Positions 1-28,800 of a DNA stretch of 64,000 nt are shown here, in pieces; the first letter of the stretch is position 1, and each line of letters starts with the position of its first letter. Source of the DNA: Echinarachnius parma (taxonomy: Eukaryota > Echinodermata > Echinoidea > Clypeasteroida > Echinarachniidae); assembly GCA_037951105.1 (NCBI GenBank), contig JBAMJV010005497.1, forward strand, positions 290,486-354,485, in the 5' to 3' direction. A program made the translations under genes and the position numbers. The notes below the pieces were generated by a model. The model saw only the letters and a program-made list of their open reading frames with translations. It made no database searches and was not told the DNA's origin.

Positions 1-980
1 CATATCAAAACAGAATTTGAGTATCAATGTTTGTTACCACATTGAAGAAAGAAAAACAATTGGCGGCAGTGAAAATGGCTGAATTCCTGATCTACAAGCT
101 ATTATCATTAGGTGCTATGAATGCTGTATATGTCCTATGGTAATGTAGATGGAATTCAATATATTTTGACTAGTTACAAATTCTCCAATATGTGGACCAC
201 ACAGAAATGGTAATGTTAAAGATTCTGTTATAAAATGGAAGGTGGAAGTAATTATGTATACTTTGCATCTTACCATGCTTACAGCAGAGGATGTAATATA
301 GTGAATCATCAACACGTTCATGTTTAACTAGAGAACTAACGCATCTGTTTTTAAATGTCTAACTTGATAACAACTTTCAACTTTCACCATGGGAATAACC
401 AGTATACATGTATACGGTACAATTGATGAAATAATCACGATAATACGTTCCAAGACTATATGAACTTGCAAAGGTGGGAGAGAATGGGTGGATATTTAGA
501 ATTTAAAGGGTACCACCACCCAAAAATAATATTCTTATTAAAGAAAGGTAACATCTTTAGTATTCCATTCCATTAATAAGTTTATACAAATATGTTTTTA
601 GAACAAAATATATATTTGGAAAATGTATCACCATTCTAAATCATGCGTTCATGCGGTCTGAATTGCGAAGACTAATGTGTGCAGAGCGAACGAATCGCCC
701 GGGATTCTATTGTCTATAAACGTACGCGTGAATAGCATTGGCGCACTCGCAAATGTTTGGAAGGTAAGGAACCAGGAAATAGTAGTGGTTCCGTAAGTGG
801 TGGAAATGAATTGCTTTGTTTATGAATTATACAACCCTTTGTAAAATGTTGGGTATCTATTTGATATCACAAAATGGTACTAAAGTATATAATTATGTGT
901 TGTTCTTTGCCTGGTGGTCCCCTTTAAGTTACTATGTTTCTCTCCGTTATTCATTATTTTGGCTATTTGTAAATACTTAC

Positions 981-16355
<15,375 letters not shown>

Positions 16356-16473
16356 CACACTATTGAAGGGATCCAATAAACCACGTTGCAATGAGCTTAA
16401 TTGAACCAGAGGTATTTGTGACCGGTATACCTCAATGATCGAACAAAAGGTTGATGAAATGTGTATTACTAAA

Positions 16474-16640
16474 GGCCCGGTCACATCTCACCGGATAGTG
16501 TAAACGGATGCCCGATGAATAGAAAATTTGCAAAATCAAATTATCCGGTGGTGAACGTCGTCTCCATTGCTTCATGCACAAAACACATTACGCCGGATAG
16601 AACAACGTACATCGCCTGACAAGGAACATACAAGAAACGT
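16474..16640 (-). mobile_element. truncated copy of the GGCCCGGTCA TIR element
   Basis: Begins GGCCCGGTCACATCTCACC and follows, in reverse orientation, the sequence of the complete element at 42178-42403, including GTCGTCTCCATTGCTTCATG. The second terminus is missing. It lies just upstream of the first exon of the M13 gene and could overlap its promoter. Confidence 0.7.
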
Positions 16641-16880
16641 TATGAACGAACCACTAGAGTAGTAGTACTTGGGTTCGGTGATTCAATTTAATTTATTGTT
16701 TTTTTAAAGTATTCAAATATATGCACAATAAATTCAATTGAATTAAGCACAACTCAATTTGACTCAATTTGTTTTGTGCTGTAGCACGGAGATTGATTTT
16801 ATTTTAAAGTTGAGAAAGGATGATAATAATGTATCCATGACACATTGTTTCAGAAAACAAAACAAAAATAGACTGAGAGT

Positions 16881-17108
16881 TAAGCCCTCCGCACACAGAG
16901 CCGACTCGACCCGATCCGACTGGCTTGCAGTCGGTTCAGCTCAGTATACGTTGCCTCATGACTCCTGTTTTGCCGGTCAAGAGCCAGTCGGAGTTCATTC
17001 GAGGCCGATTCAACATGTTGAATCGGCTACGACCGAGCGAAACCGACTCTAGCCTGACTGAAAACCTGTCGGATCGGGTCTAGTCGGCTCTGTGTGCGGA
17101 GGGCTTTA
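16881..17108. mobile_element. palindromic TIR element, AAGCCC...GCACACAGAGCCGACT family, copy 1
   Basis: A 228 bp near-complete inverted repeat with termini TAAGCCCTCCGCACACAGAG and its inverse. The centre is TTCAACATGTTGAA. Further copies are at 20009-20236 and 56009-56230, with a partial one at 42680-42830. Confidence 0.85.
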
Positions 17109-17730
17109 GACTTTGAAAAATCATCTTCTCCCAAGCATCATTCGGATACTGTATGTATCACTTTGAACTTGGATATGGTACTGTTTTATCCTTGTGGTTC
17201 ACGGAATGTTTTACCATACCATGGTTTTACTGAGTATATTATGTTGATGCCTAGTTACCTACCAAAGAGGTACACTGATACGCATAGAATGTTGTTGAAT
17301 CGGTAAGTACAACTTATCGTGTGATTTGGAGCTGGCGATTACCCTCTTAGTAACGGCTATGTCACAAATGCTCGGCTTGTCTGACATTGTTTAGAACCAT
17401 AAGCTGTGACATTACTTATCGGTTCTCTAGAAACACGATCTATGCAGGTTGGGTAATAAGAAAAAGTGGTTTGGAACTTATTCATGATCTAGGTAGACCT
17501 ATCAGTCACAAAAGATGGCACAAATAAACGACCACAGAAGCTAGCATGCTTCAGAGTACCGAAGTGTGACGTCATAGCTATTTATTGTCACGGATGATGC
17601 ACCCAAACAATGTCAGGCAAGCCAAACATTTCTGACCGAACGCCACGGGTGCTAAGAATTAGACAATCGTCCAGCTGAAACCCACTTCAAAATACACGTA
17701 CGATAAGACAGGGTATTTAAAATCATTACT

Positions 17731-19093
17731 ATAGGTTTTCCCGGCCAATTTCCAACATTACGCGCCCAAATTCGTTTATGTGCATTCAATGTCGTGCAAT
17801 TGCCGTGGAGGAGTCGCTTTGGTCATTCAAATTCATATTACGAGCATGCATATTCGTATATGGGCAATCAAATGTCAAATCGCGAACTTCAAATTCGCAA
17901 ATGGGCATTCGATTTCATCATTGGGCGCTATTTTCAACAAATGGGCATTCAATTTAATACGGCAAGCTCGACAATCGCCCGTTTGTGCATTCGATTTCGT
18001 TAATGGGTGACCAATTTCCAGAAATGTTCATTCGATTTAAGTTACTCAAACAACGTCCATACGTACTCACACATACAGATATCTACATGCATGTATACAA
18101 CCATGTACATACGCACACACATACAAACACACATATACATGACATACGATGACTTTGGTTTATCTTTTATATCATCATCACCGTTCTTTTCCTAACATAG
18201 TCTCGACCATTTCATCGTGTTATATCTTTCCCTTTTCAGATATACTTTCAACATTTTAATCTTCACTTTTCGATATTCATCAGTCACATTTTGTTTAGAT
18301 TTGTTTGTCAATGTTCAATAATTTTATATTCATTTCACATTGTGCTTTCGTTTTGTTTTACCTCTATTCGTTCATCATCTCTTTACTTTACCAGCATGCG
18401 ATATTTAGTTCATCATTTTGATCTTTATTTTCATCACATTTTCTTTTTTGTCATCATCTGATCTTAATTTATCATTATCATTTTTCATAATCTGTATCTT
18501 TATTTTCATCATGTTTTGTTTATTGATTGCCCATGCACGAAATAACTGTACAATATACCATGATGTTACATATCCATTACATTTCCACTGTACATGTTTA
18601 ATTTGAATGAAATTATAATGAACTTGTTTGCCTCGGAAATAATATTGCTATTCATATTCGTTTGTCTCGCAATGTATGGTCAACAAGGAATCTAAAAGAT
18701 CATGTTTCGTGCGCCGCTGCAACACTTCGTCAAGTGACCATTGTTGACCATACATTGCGAGACAAACGAATATCACTAGCGATATTATTTCCGATACCAT
18801 ATCCGCAATGAGTAATATATTTAGCAACTTGTTTGCCCATGCGCGAATTTGAAAGACCGAAATGAGACCGGAGACTGCTAGAGATGAATTTGAATGACCA
18901 TTAACGAAAATGAGCGCCCATCGCTTACATTGGAATGACGCAAGTGTGAAATTGGTTGCTCCGTTAGTTAATATGAATGACTAAAAACGAATCTGAATGA
19001 CGATGTGTCGATCCAAACGCGGATTTGGTGAAATTGAATGCTGCTGATATGAAATTGCATGAGAAAATAGCGAAATTGACCGGGAAAACCTAT
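17731..19093. mobile_element. non-autonomous DNA element with subterminal repeats
   Basis: Termini ATAGGTTTTCCCGGCCAATT and the inverse GAAATTGACCGGGAAAACC bound about 1.36 kb. Within about 300 bp of each end, a short motif (ATGGGCATTCGATTTC and variants on the left, GAATGACC/AAATTGAATG on the right) recurs many times in opposite orientation. A smaller palindrome (18649-18776, TTCGTTTGTCTCGCAATG) is nested inside. No transposase frame was seen. Confidence 0.7.
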
Positions 19094-19138
19094 ACTATAT
19101 AACAATAGAATAATACGTCACTAATTTGGTACTCTATA

Positions 19139-19628
19139 CAGGGTGGCCCTAAAAAACGGAACGGGGCTCTTCCCAAAATATAGTAACAAAATTATTATGT
19201 TCATCGGATAGGATGTCTTTTCCAATGAAAAACGATACCAAGAACAGTAATTTTGATCGTGTACTTTTTGTTTTAGGGCGCTGTGATTGACTCCATGTCA
19301 GGTTCCCATTTTTGCCAATTTTTACCAAGTCAGTGCCTGATAAATCGCACTTATTGCCCGTCATAGCATCGAACAACGAGCAATACGAGCGCCATTGTTA
19401 GTGTTCATTCAGCTGTGTGCCGAGAGAATGGGCATGGTTGTTCGATGCTATGACGTGCAGGAAGTGCGATTTATCAGGCAATTGACAAAAATAGGAACCT
19501 GACATGGTGTCACTCACACCGCCTTAAAACAAAAACTACACGACCAAAATTACTGTTCTTGGAATCGTTTTTCATTGGAAAAGACACCCTATCCGATGGA
19601 CATAATCATTTTTGGGAAGTGCCCCCTG
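19139..19628. mobile_element. long-palindrome TIR element, TA target, copy 2
   Basis: Same family as 10536-11054, flanked by TA. The right terminus has lost about two dozen bases compared with the left, so the arms no longer match at that end. Confidence 0.85.
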
Positions 19629-20008
19629 TATAGTGACTAGATTGTGCATTAATAAAATAACAAAGAAAAAATGTAAATAACAAAAAACACTGCTGGTGTC
19701 CTTCTTTTATATTTGAAAGAGGAAAGAAGCCAGGCCTGAAAGAACCAATATTAGAGATGAAAGTCAGCTTGTTCAATTCAGACAAACTTACTAAACATTT
19801 TAAAGCAAGCCCCCCCCCCCCCCAAAAAAAAAAATAAATAAATAAATAAAATAAATAAATAAAAAATTAAGAAAAAAAAATAGAAAAAAATATTAATAAT
19901 AATAATAATAAAATAAAATAAATAAATACATAAATAAATAAATAAATACAAAATATATATTATAAAAACAAGGAAAATTGGACCTACACTCGATTTGACA
20001 AACGACTG

Positions 20009-20236
20009 AAGTCCTATGCACACATAGCCGACTCGACCGATCTGACTTGTTTTCAGTCCAGCTAGAGTAGTTGGGCCCGATCAGTCGGAGCCGATTCGTC
20101 ATGTTGAATCGGCTCCGACTGGCTTCCGAATGGCTTCCGACTAGGAAAATCTGAGTGTTGAGGCAACATACATTGACCCGATCCGACTGAAAACAAGCCG
20201 GATCGGGTCAAGTCTGCTCTGTGTGCACTGGGCTTA
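20009..20236. mobile_element. palindromic GCACACAGAGCCGACT-family element, copy 2
   Basis: Same termini and central CATGTTGAATCGGCTCCGAC as the copy at 16881-17108. It abuts the next TIR element at 20234. Confidence 0.8.
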
Positions 20237-20591
20237 AAGGGGAATGAAACGTTGGAATTGTTGCATACATTTAATGATAAGTGCATAATTCATATAATTA
20301 TTTGACCGCTGTTGTTGAATCTGCTGCTATGTCAGTGGTTACGTAGCCCGATTTTGTCTGTGCACGCTTAAATGCGCTCGGATGACGTTTCATATTGTCA
20401 GTTGAAAAACATGGCAGCCTCCAGTGGTCAGTCAAAACAGATTAAAGTGGTTTAAAAAAAAACATGGATTATTTCCTTTATTAGTGATACCCATGAGAGA
20501 ATAATTTGTATAGGACTAGAAGTGACATGAATTATGCACTAGTCTTATCAGTTACATTATGCAAAAATTTCAGCGTTTCACTCCCCTTTAA
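20234..20591. mobile_element. TIR element, TTAAAGGGGAATGAAACG ends
   Basis: Inverted termini TTAAAGGGGAATGAAACG and CGTTTCACTCCCCTTTAA, 358 bp in total, non-coding. Confidence 0.75.
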
Positions 20592-21179
20592 GAAAGTAAA
20601 CTTTGCCATGCATACTAGTTTTAAACACGCATTTCTTGCTTTGGCAATATTAATTCAGATTACGATGGTGTTTGTCGAATCAGAATCAGGTCGAGTAGTG
20701 TACGGTGGGTTTTAGGAAGCAAAATCATTGAAAAGGACGATAACTAATTAATGACTTCTTCATTTCAAACTAAGCACATATGATAACCGTGGTGTTGCAC
20801 ATTTCCCACATGACCCAGACAACAATGGGCATTAATGAGGTGATATTTGCAAGAGGGTAATTAATTATCCTCTCGTAGTTGGTGGGTGCAATGCATGAAG
20901 GGGGCGTGATTGGGGCTAATGTCTATGGATCAAATAAATCCTAGAATGATTGATCGCTAATAAAAAAAACACATGCAGCCAATACAGTCATGTTATTTGA
21001 TATAATCAAAATAAAACACTTTGCGCAAGCCAATTTTAAGGTAGCCACTGCCCAATCGAAAAAAAATTATGTCAATTATATAACATCGCCATCCGAATAT
21101 TTAGATTTATAAAGATTTATCAAACTATTCTTTTTATCATGTTTATAGACACCAAATTAAGCCTATAGTCACTGATAGT

Positions 21180-21354
21180 GCAGCCAAACCTTTGTATAGT
21201 GACCACCTAAGGACAAAATTGTCGCTGTAGACAAGTCACTTCTATAGACAGGTTCCATACCATAGCTTCCTGTATGCAGGGGATCACTTTTGGTTGCCAC
21301 GATAGGCAGGTTGGCTACTAAAGGCAAGTGGCCACTAAGACAGGTTTGACTGCT
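21180..21354. mobile_element. short TIR element, GCAGCCAAACCT ends
   Basis: 175 bp with inverted termini (GCAGCCAAACCTTTGTATAG and TAAGACAGGTTTGACTGC). The inside repeats forms of GTAGACAAGTCACT and GGCCACT. Confidence 0.65.
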
Positions 21355-21642
21355 TCGTTCAAGAACATAGAGACCGTTTTCCTTTCAATCGGTTTGTAGT
21401 ATGTTAACATCCACAGACTCGTCGTCCTATAAGCGTAGCCATCTACATTATGGTTTGGAACCGTATATTTAGAAATCAAGATTTCTCTTGAAAGTTCTTG
21501 GAGATGATTTTATTTAATCTCTTTTCTCCTCCTCAGCACGCTCGTCGTCATCATCATCTGATTCGTATATAACTCTCTATCGTCATCTATTACGCCGTCC
21601 TCTTAGTTTGATATATAGTATATTGAAGTGGGTTTTTTTTAA

Positions 21643-24600
21643 TTAATCATCATCACTCTCCCCTTCATCTGATTCATCATCGTCGTCGTCGTCGTCATCA
21701 CTAGGCGGACTATTAGGATCGAGTCCCACGTACTTCTTCGCATATCGCTTGGAAAAGTCACTGGTGCCTTTGGCCGTGCCCGTCCATCTCACGCAGAAGC
21801 CCCTCACGAGGCAGACGACGAGGGCGATGTTGACTGGGATTAAGATGGCGATCACGATCTCGAGTATCGTGAATTTGAACTTTTTCCATCTTGCCTGCAT
21901 GAAGAAAGAATAAAACATATTAATGCACAAAACTACAAGAACAAAATTTATTTGAATTTCTGAAGAGTTGCATGTGACGATGTAGAGACATGCAAAGACG
22001 ATTTAAATGTTGAGTCAATTTTGATTCTCACGGGCGGGTATAAAATGTAGCCTATGTATTTTTTCTTTGGTACTTGAGTTGCAATGAACCATTTTGATTG
22101 ACCTTCCAGAGCTCCTTTCAAACTCTGGTGGGCTATTGTTCATTTTGTTATATACAAAACAAAAAAAAGGTATATGGAAAACCCTCCATTTGACGTTAGA
22201 AAGAAAGACGGTGAGAGAAAGAATTGGCAAAGATCTATGGAAGGGGAACGTGATAAAAGACCTTAACCACATATCATACAATGTAACTGATATGTGAAAC
22301 CATACAGAGACTGGCCCAAGATCAAAAGGAGTGGAACTGGAAGACTGTTGTTGCTGCCCTAATGTGCCAGGAAGAATAACGGGCAGAATATAAGAAAGTG
22401 AAAGACTAAATTAACCCCGCTTGGAACGAATTCGGGTAATTGCCAAAGTGATTACTCACGTATGGTCTGTACTTCTTGGACGGTATCACGTGATCCGGAG
22501 GTACCTCTTCTATCCTTGGTTGGTCTTCATCAGTCGCAACCTCGGGTTCTAGGTCACCTGCTTCTCTCACGTGACGTCCATGATGATGGTTCCTTTGATT
22601 TGAACCCGAAATGTCAGATAAATCACGTGACATCGCAAGGACATCATTGTCATTCAACCAAGCGATAGGACTGGCTTCAGCGAGATAACCTTGATAATAA
22701 TTCCATCGATAAAAAATGTTGAAGTAAGATACAAATTATAATTATTTTGCTTTAAAGGGATAGTTGAGTTCTGGTAAGGAGAGTACAGTTTTAGTGAAAC
22801 TGAATTTTAGTAACCAAAACCTGCATCATTACATTACAAACTAATAGTTATAACTAGAAAGGAACACAAAATTACAAATGACGTAGTAAAGATCATGTTA
22901 TCATTCAAAAAGAGCCGTTAAAACGTAAGAGGGCGCTCTCTAAACACTCATCGGTTTCAACCATTTTGAATAAAATATTGTGCATGTGATGCTTTGTTGA
23001 AATAGTGATTAGATAGAGAAATAACCAACAACTATTTAAATACCTATTTTGTAACTTTTTTGAAAAGAGGAAGCATTTTTTTGAATTTTTAACGGCTGGT
23101 TCAAAATTCTCTAATAAACCCGGGGCCCGGGTTTATTACAAATTGTTATATTTATGGATATTTCAGCCGTTTCTGAACCGATTTTGATCAAACAAAGATG
23201 ATTTTATTGTTTAAATATTATGCTCTTTCAAATTTTACACTCAGTTTTTCATTACCTCACAAACCAATTAAGTAGTCTAGCGCCCTCTCTACCAAAACTC
23301 AACTTTCCCTTTAATTTAGACGTAGCATCTCTAGCAGGTTGTGACCACGCGATACTGCGTCACTTTTATCGCACGAGCCACTTACTTAAAAAAAACACAA
23401 ACAAACAATTATTTAACTGAACTTTTGAAAAATAGTTTACTCAAAATAATGTTCTTAAATTTAAATTTAACATAAACACAAACAAAGACACATTACAATA
23501 TAGGCCTATCTTAAGGAAAAGGAATGTGGCGAACATTTAGCTAATTATCATTATTCAGAGCAACACTTCTACTTCTACTTCTACTTCTACTTGGGTACTC
23601 GACAGGGTCCATCAGTCAGGACGTAGAGTCGAGGGGAACCGGTGAGGTGTCCCATTAATTGCCGATTGAGGCAACTGCTCCCACAAAGGCTCTTAGTGAT
23701 GTAGAAGCCAAGATATTATTGGGGAGCGCATTCCATGCTGTTACAGTTTGTGGGAAGTAGGAGTTCTGGTAAAGCTGAGTTCGAGTATGTATGATTGAGT
23801 GACCCCCGCAGCGGCACCCTAAAACATTTCCGACAGTTTAAGACTTAAAAATCATTCAAATTTCTTGAAATTGTACTCACATATTGAACAAATAGTGCAG
23901 ATTCCGATGCGATGATCAGATTTGCGATATATTAATTATATTTTGAGATATCGCCTTCAAACGCGCGCGTTGTTTTTTGGCTTCACGAGTTCGAAGTGTT
24001 TTTAATACCGGCACCCCCTCAACCCTCATTGACAATGCACGCAACTCAAAATTTCTTGTGCGATGTTGGCATTATTTATCGTATTTACTTGCATAACTCG
24101 TAGCGGACGATCTACGCATTATTTCTCCTCAAAATTTCGACCAGTTCAGTTTCTAAGGGTAGCGCGCATCATCTCATGCGCGATTTTTTACAACACGCGC
24201 AAAAACAAATATTACGCGGGGTGCCGATATTAAAAACAGTGCCGATGTGTAGTATGGACAGGTCTCTTAACTTCGCGCGTATCCCAACTTCGCGGATCAT
24301 AGGCGAGATACGCAAAAATTAGAACACGGACACGGAGACGGAAATTTTCAATGTCAACTGAAAGAGCACACATCAATTACTCATCAACCAAAAAATTAGC
24401 AAATAAAGAGCAATATTTCTGAAGAAATACTTACTTTTTGTGGTCTTTTTTTGTAAATCACAACTTTGGTGTTCCAACAAAATTATGGAGGAGGAAGTAT
24501 CAAGCAAATTAGACGGAAATCGTTCCAGTAGAACATATTTGTTGTCATCGAAAGGCTGCGCAAAATGCTCCTTTATTCGACCTACCCATCAAATTTACTT

Positions 24601-25219
24601 TCGGATCGCGCAATCTCCGTAGATAGCTTGACAACGGTGCGCGTGCTAAGATGCTAATGCGCGCAAAATGTTTGCATCATCACACTGCCATTGAAATGCG
24701 TGTTACGGTTTGCTACACGGGATACGTGTATTAAGTCAATGGCAGGGTGCCCTATGTATTATGCGCGAAGTATGGAGACTACCGTACTCGGTGATGAAGC
24801 TCTTGCTGATATGACATAGTCACGGAATCGGGTCATTAACACCACGAATTGTGAGTTTAAATGAAATTGTTCAAGATAAATCGAATCCTCAGAATTTGAG
24901 TGGTAATTTATTATTGTTTCATTGAGATTACTGTAATTTTCTTGATCCTGAGCCACTTTGAAAAAATCCTAAATTTTCGTGCGCGAAGTTAGGATACACC
25001 TTCATACACCTACGCTTGAGCTTACCACAATATACACTACCACACTACCACACTACCACACCACACTACCAGCATTTCGGGTTCACTACCACAATTCTAG
25101 TGTAGTAAGATCAAACTGAATGGTTGAATATTTATCTTACCTGCAGATGGGCGAAGAAGCACAATTACTACCACTGACAACAAAACATACAAAACCAAGC
25201 TATAACATGATGATTTCAT
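21643..25219 (-). CDS. type I membrane protein, short paralog (186 aa), three exons
   Basis: Exons in transcript order: 25219-25141, 22689-22460, 21894-21643. Phases are 1 and 0, and all sites are GT-AG. Residues 1-26 form a signal peptide (MKSSCYSLVLYVLLSVVVIV onward). Residues 27-103 form a polar ectodomain with a His run and many acidic residues and no sequon. The third exon opens with ARWKKFKF, then a membrane helix (about 109-131, TILEIVIAILIPVNIALVV), a basic juxtamembrane stretch, KKYVGLDPNS, and a very acidic Asp/Glu/Ser tail to the stop. I recognise no family. The same three-exon plan, phases and third-exon motifs occur in the divergent gene at 25805-35889, so the two are paralogs. 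The tail could bind cations or basic partners, but function is unknown. Confidence 0.8.
22752..23313 (+). mobile_element. TTAAAGGGATAGTTGAG TIR element, copy 1
   Basis: About 562 bp with inverted termini TTAAAGGGATAGTTGAGTT and AACTCAACTTTCCCTTTAA and a central CCCGGGGCCCGGG. It differs from the copy at 40753-41314 at only a handful of positions. It lies in intron 1 of the short membrane-protein gene. Confidence 0.85.
23566..23594. repeat. (CTTCTA)n microsatellite
   Basis: About five copies of CTTCTA/ACTTCT in tandem. Confidence 0.85.
23788..24254 (+). mobile_element. CATCGGCAC-ended repeat, copy 1
   Basis: About 467 bp, starting TGATTGAGTGACCCCC, with CGGCAC boxes at the left end, in the middle (ATACCGGCACCC) and inverted at the right (GTGCCGATAT and GTGCCGATGTGT). 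Repeated at about 90% identity at 26613-27072. Non-coding. Confidence 0.7.
24257..25003. repeat. possible TIR element, AACTTCGCGCG ends
   Basis: The left side has two boxes (TTAACTTCGCGCG and CCCAACTTCGCG). The right side has the inverse TGCGCGAAGTTAGGATAC. Between them is non-coding DNA with CGCGC-rich patches. The ends are only roughly defined. Confidence 0.4.
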
Positions 25220-25804
25220 GGTTTATTGAAACAATATCAGCTCATCCCATCAAAAAGATGAAAACTAACGGAGAAGAAAGACAAAAGGCCAAATAACAAG
25301 CGCATCTTTAAGTGCGCACAATAAGCGCATGACCTGTTTACCAAAGTTGGCAACTCGACACCAATGATAATTAGCTAATAATTTAATACCGATGTGTATG
25401 GAAGTAATGGCGCCTCGGCTGCATTGATATTTCAGATTAAAACTAATTTGTGCATTGAAGACACTCGAAATTGCATTCTTATTTCATGCAGGATAGTTAT
25501 GTTGTTTCAATTACTAGGCAGGTAACAAGCTGTCCAAAAACATTGGTCACCCGACATGCCAAAAATGATTTTTCCACTTTCGCGCGTATTAGATGCTCCC
25601 CTCTGCGTGACCACGCGACGCGCTATTTCCTTTTTTTATTGAAGACGTGTGTGGTTTTGGATATAGTTTTGAACACTTTTGTGTAACTTCTCCCGGAAAT
25701 TTGTCTAATTTCTCCCACATGAATTTGTCTACACCATAGAAAAGCATCCTTTGTTTTGTCAAACAAAATCACTGGCAGCACACGTGAATTTGGTTTCTTT
25801 CAAA
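25220..25804. promoter_or_regulatory. shared 585 bp region between two divergent paralogs
   Basis: The start codons of the two membrane-protein genes face away from each other across this interval. No clear TATA box was found on either side. A shared or bidirectional promoter is inferred only from the spacing. Confidence 0.45.
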
Positions 25805-28800
25805 ATGTATTTGCGATGTATTTTACTCGCCGGATTTACCCTCTTCGTGCCTTGTGAGTATCATTCTATAATATACCGGATGTGCTGCTATATTTCTCAT
25901 GAAAATAGTGGTTATACAGAGTGTCCCAGAAAGGTTGCAACACTTACGATCGTTAATTTCTTCGACACCATCGACCAAATGTCATGATTTTTTATTTCAT
26001 TGGATAGAACATTTCTTTTCCAACAAAATGATACCATGAATATGGATTTTGGGTAAGGCGTTTGGATGCTAGAGCCATTTTTCTGAGGCAATGTCGTTTC
26101 CAAAATTTGCTACTTTTTCGTCTCCAGCGATCCGCTGAGCACTGAGGCATTCTCTCCTCACGGCCTGCCATACAATTCGCTGGACAAAAGAAACGCATGA
26201 CTGCTCTCCCTTTGTATGGAAGACAATGTGAGCCATTCTTATGTACAGCTAATTCTACGGCAGGCCGTGGGGCGATAATGTCTCAGTGTTCCGAGGATCG
26301 CTGGAGACGAAAAAGTAGCAAATGGGCAATTCCGGATGAGAGAAGCCAAAAATGGAAAATTCAAAAGTTTATGAAATACAATTTCAAAGCATGTTTTGGG
26401 TGGACAACGTCCTATATATTAGTGAATAGAAGACCGTTTGTGAATAACTTAATCCTTTTTTCTGAAAGCAATGGTTGAACTTTTGAGGTTTTCTAGGCTT
26501 CAGAATTGAAAAAATTACTAAATTTAATAACAAATCAATTACTAAATTTAATAACAAATCAATAAATCATTGATCCCTGAACTTATTCCTTTGTATACTT
26601 TGCAGTTATACTAGTATGATTGAGTGACCCCCACATCGGCACACTAAAACATTTCCGACAGTTTAAGACTTAAAAATTGTACAAATTTCTTGAAATTGTA
26701 CTCACACATTGATAAAATAGTGCAGATTCCGATGCGATGATCAGATTTGCGATGTACTATTAATTATATTTTGAGATAGCGCCTTCGAACGCGCGCGTGG
26801 TTTTTTGGCTTCACAAGTTCGAAGTGTTTTTAATACCGGCACCCACTCAACTCTCGTTGACAATGCACGCAACTCCAAATTTCTTGTGCGATGTTAATTT
26901 TATTGGCATCATTTCACAAATTTACTCGTAGCGGACGATCTACGCATTATTTCTCCTCAAAATTTCGACCAGTTTAGTTTTTAAGGGTAGCGCGCATCAT
27001 CACATGCACAACACGCGCAAAAACAAATATTACGCGGTGTGCCGATATTAAAAACAGTACCGATGTGTAGTACACCATATATGGATAATCTTCTTATTTT
27101 GTAAAGCACTTGTTCTAACCGGAACCAATATTTGCAGGACAGAATGACAAAATCTACTCCAATTTGTATGTAATTCCGTTACCAATATTGCCAGAAAGTT
27201 TTTTTAAAGAACTTAAATATTAGTGAATTATTCTGTAATTGTAAATCCAATGCTAAAATATGTGTCCTTGAAACCCTAAACACCCAATTCTTTAATATCT
27301 TAACCCATTCCTATGAAAACATCGGTAACGGAATTACATGGTAACGGAATTACACCGGTAACGGAATTACATCGGTAAGGGACGCACCATTTAATTTACT
27401 TTAAAGTGGGTAGGAAGTTTTTTGAAAGAAAGAATATCCACCCACTATACAGGGGGGGGGGGGGGGGGGGGGGGGGGGGGAACAAAATCTACCTACTGAT
27501 GAGTAAAAAACTAAATTATGAATATAAAGGAAGAAATCAAATAAGAAAGACTTTACCGCCTTCGGCAGGACAAGAAAACAATCTTGCAGTATTTGGCAAG
27601 AACAAAAAAATAGATCACCAACTCCCTCCCCTTGTTGAAGTCTAAAGACTGCAGGTGGTATTGATGAAGCTAGTGTCCAAGATAACATCAAGAACAGTAG
27701 TGATGGAAAAGGCAACAACACAGAAATTAGTAATGTCGACATCAACTAACACATGGAGGATCTAAAATGGAAATGGGTGGTAGTTCAATACTGCAAAGAA
27801 AACAATGCCAAATATTAATCGGCCAAGTGATGGAGGCTGTGGATAGTAACATTACTGTCAAATTCCTGAAACAAACAGCACTCAGTGAAGTATGTTTGGC
27901 CTGTAGTAGATGACTTTGGCCCAAATTCTCACCAGTGGCTCAACTTGAGATTGGCCTAAAAAGACCAAGACTACCGGTAACACTTTGCGGTAGCGGGAGT
28001 GTTGTGTAGGTTCTATGTTTCCCAGAAAGTTTCATCTCATTATCCAGTCAATCTCTTGCTTCTGCTTCAAAGCATATAAAGACAATGGGCTCTTTGAAAT
28101 TCGGTCAATATTTTATGCTGGTCACCTGTACATTTCCAGGATGATCCTGGATGCAATTTCATTTGGCTGATGACAGACTATACTATGACTAAATTTTAAG
28201 GGCCCATTGTCCTGTTCCCTATAATCAGAACTCAAGGGATTGACTGGATAACGAAAGGAAACTATTAGAATATCATAGCACCATAGGAACTACACAATAG
28301 GTCTACTGGTGAATATTGTTACCGGTAGTCTTTGTCTTTTTAAGCCAAAATCAAGTTGAGCTACTGAATGAGAATTCAGGCCAATGTACATTAGTCACAG
28401 TTTTTAGATATAAGAGCCACAAACAGACAGAATATATACACTCTCCTTCATATAAATACATGTATCATGCTAACTTATTCCCTGGCTTTTAAATGTAGCT
28501 TGCCAGTATTATTGTTGATGAATTCAAGTTCAGACAATAAGATTGAACTCTATCCTTGCTGGCCATTCCACTTGCCAGTATTGTAACATACTTTGTTAGT
28601 ACAATTTGTAAATAAGTTTAGGATTTTTAAAACTTGAACAACTTTAATATCAAGTTGTACATATTGTGCAATGCAAAATATACTACAAGCAATTAAAGAA
28701 CCTAAAGAATACAACTTTGGCACTTATTCTATAGTTGATGACTTGAAACATAGGTCTGCCAAAAAAAATCCATGAAAATAAACACAGTAGTGATTTGAGA

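Larger units (their letters stand above)
16641..21642. other. intergenic interval without a recognised gene
   Basis: Between the M13 first exon and the minus-strand membrane-protein gene. Most of it is TIR elements listed separately. A further inverted pair lies at about 17362-17632 (GGCTTGTCTGACATTGTTT and its inverse). An AT-rich (AAAT)n tract runs from about 19830 to 19960 next to a C run. The ORFs in this interval are short and show no family features. Confidence 0.6.

Noticed and set aside
115-330. Possible ninth exon of the M13 gene (LMIHYITSSAVSM before a GTAAGA donor)
   Set aside because: The spacing resembles the family's nYl-W region, but it does not join in phase to the exon ending at 981, and one phase gives an immediate stop.
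27401-27745. 114-codon minus frame in the 4.4 kb element as a transposase remnant
   Set aside because: Hydrophobic and proline-rich low-complexity content with a G-run at its end, and no DDE or zinc-finger pattern.
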